DNA of 64,000 nucleotides from Acanthacorydalis orientalis (GCA_034766995.1 CM068313.1:17284012-17348011), one strand, 5' to 3'. Counted from the stretch's first letter, positions 35,800 to 48,852 are shown. Notes: a model not told the origin generated them from the sequence alone. Translations and numbers: made by a program.

Positions 35800-36918
35800 G
35801 GGTTGTGCTGTAACATAAAGAGACATAAATGGATGTGTTTCATATTCAATTTTTTTTTTGTTCGTACAAATTCGTTTATTACTTTTCATGAGAATTAATT
35901 ATATTACGATTTGAATTTGTATTCTGTGTATTGGAAGAATGGAATAATACTCAAATAAAACATGTTTTAAATATAAAAACATTGATTTTCACTGCATTTA
36001 AAATAAATGTAACGTTGCTAAAATTCTTTTCAAACAAGACACGACAGTTATTATTAATTATTTTTTATTTTATTAACTCAAAAGATAATGGAAAACTAAT
36101 TCATAATATGTGAAACTAAATTAAAGTATAAATAAAAAAAAGTTCAATTAAAAAAATATACACAATATATACCTTTAACTTTTAAGAAACATCTTTTTAA
36201 TTTCATCAATAAATGAATATAAACTTATTATGATAATAGTGTAAGATCTTTTCGACCAATGTACCAACTTTGAAATTAATATACTATTTATGTACATTCA
36301 ATGTATATACCAGCAATTTATTGATATTATAAATATTATGTTTCATACCAAACCTGGTATAATCAATACATCAATTATTCAACATTTTAAATAGTAACAA
36401 TTTAGTATTTACTAAAAAACTATTTTTTACAAATAAACTGTAATATATTTCAATATTCAGTAAAAAAATTTAACGAGGAACTGAAAAAAAAAACTGTTTT
36501 AAAGCAATATAATATAATTATTAGAAGCAATTAATATCATTATTTGAACAACCAATACTACAAATAACAAAGCCAATTACCTTCATACAGCAATAAACAT
36601 TACATTAGTTATATTTTAAAATTCTACGTGAGTACGATAATATTGAAATAAATTACTTGTTCGAGGATAAAAATAAAATTTAACGTGTTAAACTTTATTT
36701 TCGCTCGAAACCACGATCGAGCTTTTTACATTAACGTAAAGTTGGAAACTGATCTTGTTTTATTGTTTTATAATATGAGAACAAACATAAATAAACCAAT
36801 GTGAGTAGAAAATTAATCCGGAAACGTGAAATATAAATATAAATGGGAATATTACTTTTTTAAAGGATACGATTTCATTCGAAATACTTAAAAATATTCT
36901 CAAACATTTTCATTTTTA

Positions 36919-36920
<2 letters not shown>
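35800..36920. other. AT-rich unique DNA
   Basis: No gene recognised. A modestly GC-richer patch lies at 36655-36760, with short palindromes (TTTAACGTGTTAAA near 36678). Confidence 0.5.
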
Positions 36921-36923
<3 letters not shown>

Positions 36924-36964
<41 letters not shown>

Positions 36965-37065
36965 TAATTTATATATAATATGTATATAGGTATATATATA
37001 TATAATTTATATATAATATTTATATAGGTATATATATATAATTTATATATATATATATATATATA
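36924..37065. repeat. TA array grading into a 36-38-bp minisatellite
   Basis: After TA at 36924-36960, AATTTATATATAATAT plus (G/T)TATATAGG recurs, with AATTT at 36966, 37004 and 37040, periods of 38 and 36 bases, ending in TA. Confidence 0.85.
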
Positions 37066-37680
37066 AAGATTGTTTTAAGATAATTGATATTTTCGAGCTT
37101 ATTTCGACAGTAAACATTTATAAAAGTTTATAAAAATGAACTAGTACTTAGATATAATTATACTATGATGTTTTCAAACACATACATATTATATATATAT
37201 GTTTGTATGTGTGTGTGTGAGAGAGAGTGATTTTAAATTTTGAATTAATATCAATTTTTATGTTTTAAAAGAAAATAAAAGTTATGTTTAAGGTTTTGTT
37301 GTATTATTGTACAATTATCAATTTAAATTCTCTATACAGAAGAACGTTATGTTTTATTTATGTAATTTACAAAGTACTTTATTATTATTCATTTATTCAA
37401 TTTATTACATATTCATCTATCAAAATATTTATATCTGTAATAGAATATTCACGTGTGAGTTATAATTTGTTGGTAAAAACATAACTATCCTATATTTAGA
37501 ATTATGTATTTTGTTTTTGTTAATGTAACTAATTGATTTTATTATTTACAAAAATGAAAGTATTATTAGTAAAATAAACATATTTTTTTTAATAGTAAAG
37601 TAATTTTTCTAATAGCATATAATATGAGCACATAATAATTTGAAATTTTCAGTACTTTAATAGAAGCTAGAATTTTATTT
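37066..37680. other. AT-rich DNA with a short compound microsatellite
   Basis: TATA-GTTTGTATG-TGTG-GAGA at about 37188-37228. The 66-codon frame 37284-37484 is Tyr/Ile/Leu-rich with no domain. Confidence 0.55.
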
Positions 37681-38504
37681 AATCTTCTTCTTCTACGATG
37701 GGGCTACAGGCCAAACCAAGCCTTCACCTCCTCATTTTTCTGCCTCCAGATAATTCTCTATTTGGCAGTCCTCCAGTTCTTTACTTTCAATAGTTTCACT
37801 GCATTCTTCTCTCTTGTCTATCTATCTGAGGCTTGGTTTTCACACAGGTCTTCTCCCGCCTGGTTGTCCATCCAAAACCCTTTTTGTATTCTTGAATCCA
37901 TCATCTACTCAGTATGACCTGCTCATCGTAGGCGGAGCATTTTTATAGAGTGATAGTTTTCTTTCCCTATAAACTTTATATAATTCGAAGTTGTAGCGTA
38001 TTCTCCATATACCTTCATCGTTTACTGGCCCAAATATCCTTCTCAACATTCTTCTTTCGACGGTGTCCAACATTTCTGCGGTCTTAGCTGACATGATTCA
38101 CGCTTCACCTCCATAAGATTGGCAGTACGGATGAGAGTTGTATTCAGTTGAATTTTGGTCTTCCTATACACATTTTTAAATCTCATTATGGGTAAGAGAG
38201 CGAAATATATTCTATTTGATGCTGTTATTCGTTTTTGAACTTTTTAAGATTCCTCATTTTCACTGGTGATATTTGAATCAAGATATGTGAAATTGTTTAC
38301 AACCTCGAAATTTTAAACATCGATGGTGACGTTAGGACCTAATTTTCTCCTCCGTCTTCTACTTTTCAGCATTAGTCTACTTTTATTCTCATTTATTCTA
38401 AGACCAATATCTTCTGCAGCGATCTCAAGGAGTCCAAAGACTTCATTGATGGCAAGTAGAAATCTTCCCATGATGTTTAGGTCATCTTGATATCCAATAC
38501 AATA
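37681..38504 (-). pseudogene. 3' fragment of a non-LTR retrotransposon (LINE) reverse transcriptase
   Basis: On the minus strand the text opens at YQDDLNIMGRFL (catalytic block normally YADD, at 38492-38481). It continues through EIAAEDIGLRINENKSRLML, a stop, NFEVVNNFTYLDS and a broken RKTKIQLNTTLI region. A clean stretch follows: TAEMLDTVERRMLRRIFGPV, then NDEGIWRIRYNFELYKVY. The C-terminal tail reads AWFGL and stops at 37704-37706, and a (GAA)n-type tail ends the element at 37681. This is the order of the RT palm, thumb and C-terminal region of LINE reverse transcriptases common in insects (clade not assigned). The 5' part is lost at the TA array. Several frameshifts and stops make it inactive. 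Confidence 0.85.
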
Positions 38505-38555
<51 letters not shown>

Positions 38556-38567
38556 TTTATTGTACTG
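38498..38567. repeat. TA array inside an inverted repeat at the LINE breakpoint
   Basis: TACAATAAATAATAT on the left and its inverse ATATTATTTATTGTA on the right flank about 40 bases of TA. The left arm coincides with the LINE truncation. Confidence 0.8.
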
Positions 38568-39620
38568 TATTCTATAATTTTACATTAAATAATTAAAATA
38601 TTTTTTGGTTATCTAAAAATATTTTAAATATTTTCTTGTCGACGCAAGTATGATGTGATCATACCTGATATGATGTTGCTTGGTTACTATTTTTAGAAAT
38701 TAATAAATCAACATTTGATTTATTTTTTACATAAAAAATAAATAATCTTATAAAATTAATAATGTATTTTTTATTACCAAGAAAATGTGAAACTATTTCG
38801 ATTTTGATAACTATAAAAAAAAACATTTCACAGTGACAAAATTCGAATATTTATTAATATTTTTGAAACGTACACAAATATATGTACATTTAATACAAGT
38901 GTTATTTAAATAAAAATATATATGTATCTGTTGAAAAAAACATAAAATATTAATATTTTATGACATAAATAAATATGAATTAGTAAAGTAGCGCAAAAAA
39001 ATGTAAATTAAACAGAATATAATATGTAAATATTTCACTCAACACTACGAGTAATGTGTTTCGGATTCATTAATGTGTTTGCAATTTTAACGGAGTTGTT
39101 CATATACACGAATCCATCTTTATTTAAATTAATCTCTTATTACAAGCTCTCTTATTTAATATTTATGTAAAAAGTATGCCTGTCAACAGTTGATTTGTAG
39201 CTTACTTTGAAACTCGCTCTTTCAAACTAAACCTTGTTGGAAAAGAGCGAACTGACTAACAAAATTTAAGCATGAAAAAGGAGGAGATTGGAAAAAACTT
39301 AATTTAATTTTGCAACCAAATTTTTTTTAATGTTTCTTTGATTCAAAATTCATCAACATTGCATTTTACTTAACAGCATCACACGAAATACGACTTAATA
39401 TTCATTTTCAGTCATATCAAAATAAAAATTGTTTATTATTACTTTTATAATATTTTACATAGTATTTTGTTTATTTATTTTATTGTCTTTTTAATTGTAA
39501 TTAATTTTAAATTTATTGTTGGCTATCAATCATTTTTTTAATGGGAGATTTTATCTGCAAGTTAAATATTAAATTTTATCTATTTCGAAAACACATTAAT
39601 AAATTACGTCAAATATTTGT

Positions 39621-39670
<50 letters not shown>

Positions 39671-39963
39671 TAAAAACCAAATCTAAAGAATATTTTATTT
39701 TTAACTAACGAATAAAATTTCGGTACAATTTTATGTGAATTAACATATTACAAAATTTTCTTATAAATTTTCTCATAATTGATTCTTTTCTTCTTTAATT
39801 CGTTAATAACCACTTTAATGGAAATTATTTTTATATCATATCAATACGAATTATTAAGTCCCTCCACTCGCAATATGATAGAATTATTAACGAAATTCAC
39901 ATAAGTACATCAATATATAAAATATCCATTTAATAGACATTTTGATAAAGAAATTTCTGATAT

Positions 39964-40001
<38 letters not shown>

Positions 40002-40450
40002 GGAGTTGTTAATTCATTTATAAAAATTAATTCAGCCGTAGTGACAAACTATAACTTTAAGAAATACTTTCTTTGAAAAAGATTAATTGTATTCTATAAA
40101 GAAGAATAAGTATATTTTTGTGGAAAATCATATTTTGTATTAAATATATGTTTTCAATTCACGCAGATAATTATATATTTAAATGATCATCCTTGATATT
40201 TTTAAAATTTTTATTGAATACTAAATACTAAAAAGTAATAAATAGTCTATTCATTAATTTAATAATGTAGTAATACTGTAGATGCGTCAGTTAGATAATA
40301 TTTCATATTTCTTTATTAGCATTCATATGTGTAAAACTATTTAAACTCAATTTAATTGAAAACTACTTTTTTTTTAATGTAACCCAAGTTAAATGAGTTT
40401 AAACATCTTTAATATACGTGTAATACAAACTACAAACTCTCATTATATTA
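38568..40450. other. AT-rich stretch with TA arrays
   Basis: TA at 39621-39666 and 39963-39995. A slightly GC-richer patch lies at 39045-39250. No genes recognised. Confidence 0.55.
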
Positions 40451-40497
40451 ATAATGCCAATTAAGAAAGTTGAGTGTTTTGCATACTCTCGTGAATG

Positions 40498-40575
40498 ATA
40501 TTATCATCTAAACAATTCAGTCGTCGTCGGACAAGACTTGAACTTGCAACAACTATAAGATATGCAAGTACCGTT
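40498..40575 (-). repeat. Possible tRNA-derived SINE remnant (T-arm/B-box-like)
   Basis: On the minus strand GCAAG-TTCAAGT-CTTGT (40547-40531) forms a five-pair stem with a seven-base TTCAAGT loop. It looks like a tRNA T-arm and carries a GTTCAAGTC B-box-like core. It is followed by CCGACGACGACTGAATTG. No matching acceptor strand or A box is convincing upstream, so it is not a tRNA gene. A SINE head relic is possible. Confidence 0.28.
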
Positions 40576-40719
40576 GATAGTTTAATTAACATTTGAAATT
40601 GTTCAAGGAGCAAATGTTTGTTTCTAGTTATATTCAATACGTTAACAAAGTAATTATAGTCAAAATAACTATAGATCATATATTCACAACCAAATATCAA
40701 TTCCAGTTCTAATTTTAAC

Positions 40720-41335
40720 TAAAATTTGAATTTCTAATGAAGACATAAATGATATCAAACATGAGAGCAACACAAGAAGTATCAATTTTAACAAGAATTG
40801 ATTTGAATATAAATTATATACAGTTAGTTATAAATAATAATTTTTGTTTATCATTACAAGCATGTTTAGTTCAAATTGAATAAATTTAATTTTATTATGA
40901 ACACATTACATAATGTATTATTAATGAAAGTATAAACTTATAATTTTTATAACAATTTATTATTAAAAATAATTCTATTGTTCTAATGTGAATTCAAGTA
41001 TCTTATTAATAATATTATAGACAAATTAACTTCATAAAAGTTTAATGTAGAGAGAAATAAATCTGTATAAATTAAATTTCATGAAGGAAAACAATATTTA
41101 CTTGTAAAAAAATTGTATCAAATATGATAAAAATGAAATCAAAAATAGTAATAATGTGTACACGTGCGTATGAGTATAAAAAAGTTATGAAAAACTTTTC
41201 AAATATAAGTGTTCATATATTTCAGTCAACTAATAAAGCTATATATGAGCTATAGAGATTACTTTTATGAATTATTTGAAAAATATTTTTTTCGAATAAG
41301 ATAATTTTGATCTAAGTTATAAATAAAAGATCATG
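40720..41335. other. AT-rich unique DNA
   Basis: Nothing recognisable. Confidence 0.5.
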
Positions 41336-41500
41336 TCACATAAATTACAACTTTACTTTTATGCCACACAAGCGACATTTTCGTACATGCGACACAAAAC
41401 CGCTTCTAGACACTCATTTTATTTAAAACTTTTACTGTAAAGTTTTAGGGATACCATTCGACATATATTTATGGTCCACTTGCATCCTTTCGAATGGAAT
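41335..41500. other. Mixed-composition unique patch
   Basis: CpG-containing sequence with ACATGCGACACAAAACCGC near 41384 and TTTATGG near 41468. No frame. Possible noncoding element. Confidence 0.25.
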
Positions 41501-41557
41501 ACATTAAAATTTGATATGGTCTATAAAAAGCAATCTATTTATTACATTAATATACCC

Positions 41558-41606
<49 letters not shown>

Positions 41607-43040
41607 ACAAAAATAATATTTTCAATTGACAATTAGTTTTGTAATTAATCAGATTTAATTGTAATGAAATATAAATCAATATAATCCCAAATAAATTCAT
41701 CTTATTTAAATGAATTTTCAATTAATATTATTAATTGTACACTTCATGTAATAATAAAATTACTGAAATAGAATCAGTTGATATTTTTTCAACAAACCCG
41801 TTAAATAAGTACAAAGAAATCAATTTATTATTCTAAAAAATAATATCATCTAATTTTCTGCTTAATGTTTTTTATTTATTCTATGAACAAATTCACATAA
41901 AGATTTTTTTTCATTTTATAATAAAATGAAAATAAAACAAATAAATTTATATGAAATGAAAAAAATTAAATAAAATGAATTAAATTTCAAGTACAAATTC
42001 CAGCAAGTAATAATGTTTTAATTTTTATTTTCTTTCCCCAATCTATTTTTTCATCCTTCACTGAAAAAACAATGGTTTCGAGATACATAAATATAGTTCA
42101 TATTTAACACGCCTGTATGAAATATTTAGCTCTCAATATAAACCCTCTCTATCAAATTTCTATAATTTTTTAATTTAAAAATAGTTTAAAAATCTAATTG
42201 CATATAAAAAATGTGAAACAGTTGAAATAATACTACTTAATCTAATCAATTCAAGTTATGTTTACCTCAAGGTCATTTTGTTCATTCTTTTTTTGTAACA
42301 TAATATAAACGCTTTTTATAACACTTATAAAAAATGCATACTTTGATTAACGAAGATATATCTTTTTTTGATCATTTAATGTACAGTTCAGATATTAATA
42401 ATATTATTATACTGTCATTACTTTAATTTAAGAAATTCAATGAGAACACTTCTTCGAAAATCCATTAAAAAAATAATCTTTTGAGAGACTTATGTACCTT
42501 GTAATTTTTAACAGCTAAAAAGCAAAGTTTATAATATATATAATCAAACAGCAGAATACGCCATGGGTTATTAGTGTTTTTAAATTTCATATAAATCTTT
42601 TATACCGTTTATCAATACAACATTAAGTCATTATCTAAATAATGATTTTATCTAATTGTTTATTTTTGTGAATTTATACTTCCTTTCAATTTAAATATAA
42701 AAATATAATCTCCAATAAAATAAAATTTATTTTCCAAACTTATATATATATATATATAAATTGAAATTAGATAATCAATTTATAAATTCCGTAAATCAGA
42801 TATAAAAAAATCTGAATATTTAGGATTGGATTGAAACTGACACATGCTTTACACATGGATAATTTGAACCAAATTATTTAATTAACAGGAATATCATCAT
42901 TTGAATAAATTATAGGGAATCAACAGAATTTTAATTTTAAAATCTTCTAAAAATGTAATACATTAACTGGTGAATGTACATAAATATACAATTAAAGTAC
43001 ATATATAAGTATATAACAGAGTGTGTATAAATATATATAT
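41501..43040. other. AT-rich stretch with TA arrays
   Basis: TA at 41560-41602 and 42739-42758. No gene or element recognised. Confidence 0.55.
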
Positions 43041-43049
43041 ATATACATA

Positions 43050-43463
43050 CAGAGCCGGATTTACTAAGTAGCGCCCTTGGGCCACCAATCAAATTCCGAC
43101 ACTTCTCCCTACAAAATTAATCCAAATAAAATTAAGAGAAATCTTTAACTGTTGATAATTTTTAAAACATTTCAAAAGTTTAATGATCAATAAATAATTT
43201 GTGATGTTTCCCATTCATTTAATTTATTTAAAAAATGTTAATAATGAAGTTCTGTTACATAAATTTCAAAAACAAAATTTAAACTGCAAAAATTTTTAGA
43301 TTTAATTTTTTATTTCACATTTGAACTACTTGTGAATCGAAAGTATGATTGATTATCAAATTTCCAGCTTTTCAAAATTTGTCGCCCGTTAAAATATGCC
43401 GCCCTTCAAAAGTTACCGCCCTGTACAGTAGTCCATATTGCCCCTGTATAAATTCTACGCTGT
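43050..43463. mobile_element. hAT-like MITE with 8-bp target duplication
   Basis: The left end is CAGAGCCGGATTTACTAAG; the right end reads, inverted, CAGCGTAGAATTTATACAG. These share the CAG.G..G.ATTTA pattern of many hAT termini. The flanking octamers are TATACATA (43042-43049) and TAAACATA (43464-43471), one mismatch apart, fitting the 8-bp duplication of hAT transposition. GC-rich ends (GCGCCCTTGGGCCACC on the left; CGCCCTTC and ACCGCCCTG on the right) enclose an AT-rich centre without coding capacity. Its 414 bp indicates a non-autonomous element. Confidence 0.75.
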
Positions 43464-44970
43464 AAACATATACATATATATATACAAAATATGATTAATT
43501 ATATGTTTGTTTCAAAGAAAAAAATTGAGCATAAAAAGGATATTTATATCTACATTATCATTCAAGAAAAAGTTAATTACTCCGTTTGGTGAAAATTGAA
43601 TGCTTTTTTTACTGAATGACACCAAATATAATTAGCAATTTTATATTATGATTGCGTTATTAAACGTACTAATTACTCAATAAATTTTACTTAATTTGCT
43701 TTATTGTTGAACTGATTATATTCAACTATCGTCTAAAAAGATTTCTTTCGTGTTTAGCAGTTCAAATACGATTTTATTTACACGTTTCAATGATGGTTTT
43801 TATTAAACAATTTATTATATTTAATTGCAGTCGCATAGTTGCAATTTCGTACATTTTAAAGAAAATTACAATGTTATTCTGTTTTAATGTAACGTTAAAA
43901 ACTAACATAAAACGAAAACATATGCTAAGCTATATGAAATGTTCAAATAGTTCGTATTTTAGAAAAAAAAGATATATTTTTAAGTATTTATTTTGCTGAA
44001 ATCTAAGTGAAAATTATGTGTTATAACTTAAAAAAAAATAGTTTGTTTTATATGCAATGTTTCAACGATTTAAAATGAAATTTGATAGAAAAAGTTTAAC
44101 TGGATATTTATTTTTCAAATAAAACTTTATAAGAGAAAACTTTGAATCAGATTTTAATATTTGCAAATGTTTTATACATTTTTTTGTCAAACTTCCAGTA
44201 TTTTATGACATTCATTACCAATATAATATATATATATATATATATATATAATGTATGTTAAAAAATTTAAGAACTTAACAATTTTTGATTTATTCAAAGA
44301 TAACAAACTTTCTCGTTTTATATGTTTAGGTTTTAAAAAAGATCATATATCTGTTCTCTACAAGGGAAAAAATAAATCTCACTCCAACGTCTTTGTAAAG
44401 TTAGGTGAGAGGAATTGATTTTCATGTAGGAGTATAAAATATTAGGTAGAGGCAGTCGATAGTGTTATCTTTGTCTGTAACGTGTACGTACCTATATCAA
44501 TAAATCTTCTCAAAAAACATAGCTGACAAGTACACATTTTCTTAAATTATTTGCTGAACTTTAAAGCACTGCATGTTTCTTTTATAAAAAAACATACATT
44601 TAATTATATTGTATAGGAATATTGAATAAAATATATACTTTTTTACCTAATCATTAATTATATGAAATGTATAACATATTTGATTCTGTAAGTAAGGAAA
44701 ACATCTAATGTTTAATTTTCATTGTATTTCATAAGCTTTGATGTTTAAAAAAATATCAAGTAAATAATTCTAAATATAAACTTTAATGAATATGAACTCT
44801 AATTATGAACATACACGAAATTAGAGTAAACATCTTTTTCTTTATGTTTTCTTGTTACTAACATGAAATAACTTTTTTTATAAATACATTAAAAATGTTA
44901 TTTTGATATAATATTTTATATCAAATACTATATCAAATTTATAAAATTGTTATATATTTTATCCAATGTT
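43464..44970. other. AT-rich DNA
   Basis: TA at 44224-44251. A somewhat richer patch lies at 44340-44520, with no frame. The 69-codon frame 43790-43999 has no family features. Confidence 0.5.
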
Positions 44971-44974
44971 TATG

Positions 44975-45073
44975 ATATTGGATAGATTTTAATTAATATT
45001 GGATAGATTTTCATTTTAAATAAAACAGAATAAAAGATTAAATATTCTCTAATTTCTAAAATCTATCCAATAT
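44975..45073. repeat. Three-copy 16-bp motif, two direct and one inverted
   Basis: ATATTGGATAGATTTT occurs at 44975-44990 and 44996-45011, and its exact inverse at 45058-45073, so a hairpin with a loop of about 46 or 67 bases is possible. It may be a fold-back element remnant. Confidence 0.75.
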
Positions 45074-45623
45074 TATTACAATTTATTCCATTCGCACATA
45101 CTATTAAAAAAAATTAATTCGAAATTTAATAAGTTTCCAAATAAAATTAATATAAGTTATATTGACATAATTTGTACCCATTCTACAGTTTATTTTATAT
45201 TCAAAATAATGATTAAAATTTAAAATAAATAACAATTGACATTTAAAAATCGTTTAATAAAAAATAAACTTGTCATGTATTCTACTGATTTACTTTATTA
45301 AAATAAAATATTGTTTGTTCGATTAAGCTTACTAATTTCCAATATGAAAATAAAATCGTCTATATCAATATATCTTTCATAATAAAATTTTATCGAAATT
45401 AAATTCATTTCATTGAATAAGGAGGAAATTTAATATCTTATAGTATGCAAAAAATAAACATCTTAGAACAGAACAATATTTGTCATTTAAATATAAAACT
45501 TGATCGTATAATAATAAATGACAAAATATAATGTCAAAGAAAAATAAAATGAAAAATAAATTTAAATTTACATCAAAACCTTGACAGGTTATATTAATTC
45601 TTAGAAATTTATTATTTGAACTG

Positions 45624-45677
<54 letters not shown>

Positions 45678-45895
45678 TATTTATATAAGTATGAGTATAT
45701 AGTCATAGTATAAAATAAAAAAATAAACAGTTTATTTTCTCATTTCTTGTAAATTGTATATGGAGTGGATTGTTAAAAAACAATTCACTCTTGTTAAAAC
45801 AACTTTCGTTTTTACGATATCAATTAAAAGTAAATATATAATCAAATACTTTTTTGCGTTTTAGTGAAAAAATAAATAAAGCCTTAATTTACAAT
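45074..45895. other. AT-rich DNA with a TA array
   Basis: TA at 45627-45684. The minus-strand frame across it is partly a TA translation. Confidence 0.6.
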
Positions 45896-45910
45896 ATCAA
45901 CTGAAGTGCT

Positions 45911-46010
45911 TAATATAAATTTACGACACTCCAGCTCTGTGTGGTGTCGTAGTCCTGACATGATAAATTTACGCATAGCATGTCAACGCCTGACCATAAT
46001 TGTATTTATA
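45911..46010. promoter_or_regulatory. Compact double-hairpin element with direct repeats
   Basis: A GC-richer block contains TACGACAC (45922-45929) with GTGTCGTA (45944-45951), and TGACATG (45956-45962) with CATGTCA (45979-45985). ATAAATTTACG occurs at 45915-45925 and 45963-45973, 48 bases apart, once before each hairpin. This two-module layout suggests protein-binding palindromes or a small structured RNA. The function is unknown. Confidence 0.35.
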
Positions 46011-46019
46011 TATGAAAAA

Positions 46020-46290
46020 CTTTAAACATGGAATTCGATGTCATTAAAACATTTCAAATGCCACGAATTCAGCAAAGCTCGAGTTTCGGTCATATAAACA
46101 CACATTTGTGAACGTGCACGTATCATACAGATAAATACGTATGCGTACCTCATGCGCATAAAACGCACAAATTCATATAAAATACAACTAACACGCACAC
46201 ACACACACACACACACTTTCTGGAGCGAAGTCACGAACGTTGCTTGATTTGTAGCATTGCAGAAATTCCACATTTGATTTCGTTTATCCT
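46020..46290. other. Mixed-composition island with a (CA)n tract
   Basis: GC-richer sequence (GTGAACGTGCACG, CGTATGCGTACCTCATGCGC) and a CA run at 46193-46216. Minus-strand frames of 83 and 94 codons overlap here, partly repeat translation, with no domain. Confidence 0.33.
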
Positions 46291-46461
46291 ATATTTAAAC
46301 ATTTCGTAACTCAATGACAAAGGAATCTTAGGAGTTCTGGTTCTATGCATAAATAACGAGTTACGAGAAATACAATGTTTATATTTGAAGATGTGTTTAT
46401 TATCTCTATTTGTCTCATGTATATTTATGTATTTCAGTAAACATGCATACATATACGCATG

Positions 46462-47794
46462 TGTATATATATATATATATATGCTATATTTTCCGGATGT
46501 TTGAATAAGCATCATTTCGTGTACAACACTCGATACACACTTTCAATTTAACGGTCACGAACAATACAACAAAGTCGGGAAAAAAGAACTCTTTTCTAGA
46601 AAATCGATCTTGTATAAAAATCAGTGCTTTTTATTCTTTAGAACGTAAACAACAAAGGAAGAAAAACTTCAAAGGTGTAAGATTTCAGTTTGTTTCTAAA
46701 AGTTTAAAACGTCTATTAAAAGGAAATCGTTATTTTCTAATAGACTTTTACAGTGATTAATTTTTGTTTTAAATAAAATATTTTTTTCTATACCATAACT
46801 CATTTATTAAACGATTCAAGAGATTTCGTTTATGAGTTTTCAGTAAATTGTTAATATGTACAAACATATTTACTTGTTATCTACATTTATAGTGTTTCGT
46901 CGGTTGTGTATTATAAATTCAAATTCAATGCTTCATCCATTTTGGTATTATATAAACGCAAGATTAATAAACAATGTAGAAATAAACAATATGAAAATAG
47001 GATAATAAATGTGTTTTACTGTATGGATTTTGTCCTGGTATTTTAGGCAATAATTATTAAGTAAAAACAGTACTCTATATGTAATAAAAATAGAGGTCTG
47101 TATTATTTTTTATAAAAAAATGTAACAATCTGTACTATGTACTTTTTTTAAATAGAATATATAGTGGAAATAAATAGGTACGACATTAATGCAAATCTTA
47201 AAATAATACTATTATATTGAAAATAAATGTATAATTTATCCATAAGGGTGTACTTATTTTTTATTATTCAATTTTCGTCTATTTTTTTAATTTATGATTG
47301 AAACTTATCATAATTCTTTGTATCACAAAGCTATTCTCTATTATATCTTACACCCTTTTAAATCCTCTTATTAGTATAGAAAAAATAATAGTTACATTAA
47401 ACAAGTAAGTACATAATACTATTTCTGTGCATTATAAATAATTTTATATAACAGTATTAGAAATTAGCATTTACTTTAAAACTAATAATATAAAATAAGA
47501 AAATTTACAAATCGGTCGCGTTACACTACATTCATACTAACTAATTTAAATGGAGAGTTCTAATTAAAAGGAAATGTATAAAACAGTAAATATAGTTCTC
47601 GTCAATAAGATTAAATTCAGAAACTAATAAAAAACATTTTCATATTTCGTACAATTTCTCTTAATTTTCGTTGCGGAAAAACAGGAATTTGTAATAGATT
47701 GAAATAGGAAATTCGTGATGGTTGAAAGATTTATTGTTGAAAAAAGCTTTTAGCACTAGCACTTCTCGACTCAAGTCTAAGTTAAAATATTTCC

Positions 47795-47839
<45 letters not shown>

Positions 47840-48850
47840 AGCATTTGTATGTGATAAATGTTAAAATATAACTTTAATTAATTTAATATAGAAATACCGA
47901 ATTGGCCAATAGTGAAATATTCCGAAATAAGAAATATTTCATGAATAAAATCATATTCATTTTATTTAAATCAGCCATGACAACTGCTTTATATTTATAT
48001 CATAAAATTTCAACAAACATATTACATTTCAACTGTTACATCATATATATATATATATATGATTCATAATAATAACTTTCCGTTTTCTGAAATAAACGGT
48101 AACTTCTCTATATATAATGGGTAAGTTGATATGATGAAAATTAATGATGAGTGTAATTACTATTGTTGATTTATTATTTCAGAAAATATTATATGAAATT
48201 TAAATACGTAGCAGAATAAGATAAATGAATAAATGCATAAATAAAAATTATCAATATTAATTAGTGCCCAAAAAATTAACTGAATTCTTAATACATATTT
48301 ATTTATCAAACATATGGACAAATTTGAAAATATGTTCTTTACACAAAAATGCCACATGTTAAATTGAAAATTTAACAAAATAATAAATCATTAAAATAAT
48401 ACATTACATAATAATGAGATATTCTTATTTATATATTTGTTGTGATTATTTATCAACATCAGAGATAAAAAATGTATTTTGATCAATATAATAGTTAATT
48501 TCTTAAAATAAATGCATGTATTATTAAATAGAATTAAATATTCTTACAACATTTATCATAAGGTGTAATCCTACAAAGGGCAACTTTAAATAAAATTAGT
48601 ATTTCATCTTCTACTTTTTTTACACCAAAGGAAAAAAATGAAATATATTTCTTACCAAAATTTTAATTAAGTTGTCATTAAAGTTAAACATAGTTACATG
48701 TAAAGAAAGACTATTGAAATTATTGCTAGTAAAGAAACTGTTTAAATATAAATAAAATAAGTTCTATTAATTTTACCTTTTTAAATATGCTTATAATAAA
48801 CATTTTATTTAATTATGTACAATAATAGTTTGATTCTATATAAAATATAG
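46462..48850. other. AT-rich stretch with TA arrays
   Basis: TA at 46462-46481, 47800-47837 and 48041-48060. No genes or elements recognised. Confidence 0.55.
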
Positions 48851-48852
48851 AT

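Noticed and set aside
39854..39875. TTAAGTCCCTCCACTCGCAA resembling the terminus of the TTAA-bounded elements
   Set aside because: No partner terminus at a suitable distance in either direction; a lone match of this length may be chance.
40461..40700. 79-codon minus-strand frame over the T-arm-like sequence
   Set aside because: Probably incidental to the possible SINE remnant; no protein motif.
43790..43999. 69-codon plus-strand open frame starting with two Met
   Set aside because: No family feature; the flanks are AT-rich and it does not differ in composition from noncoding sequence nearby.
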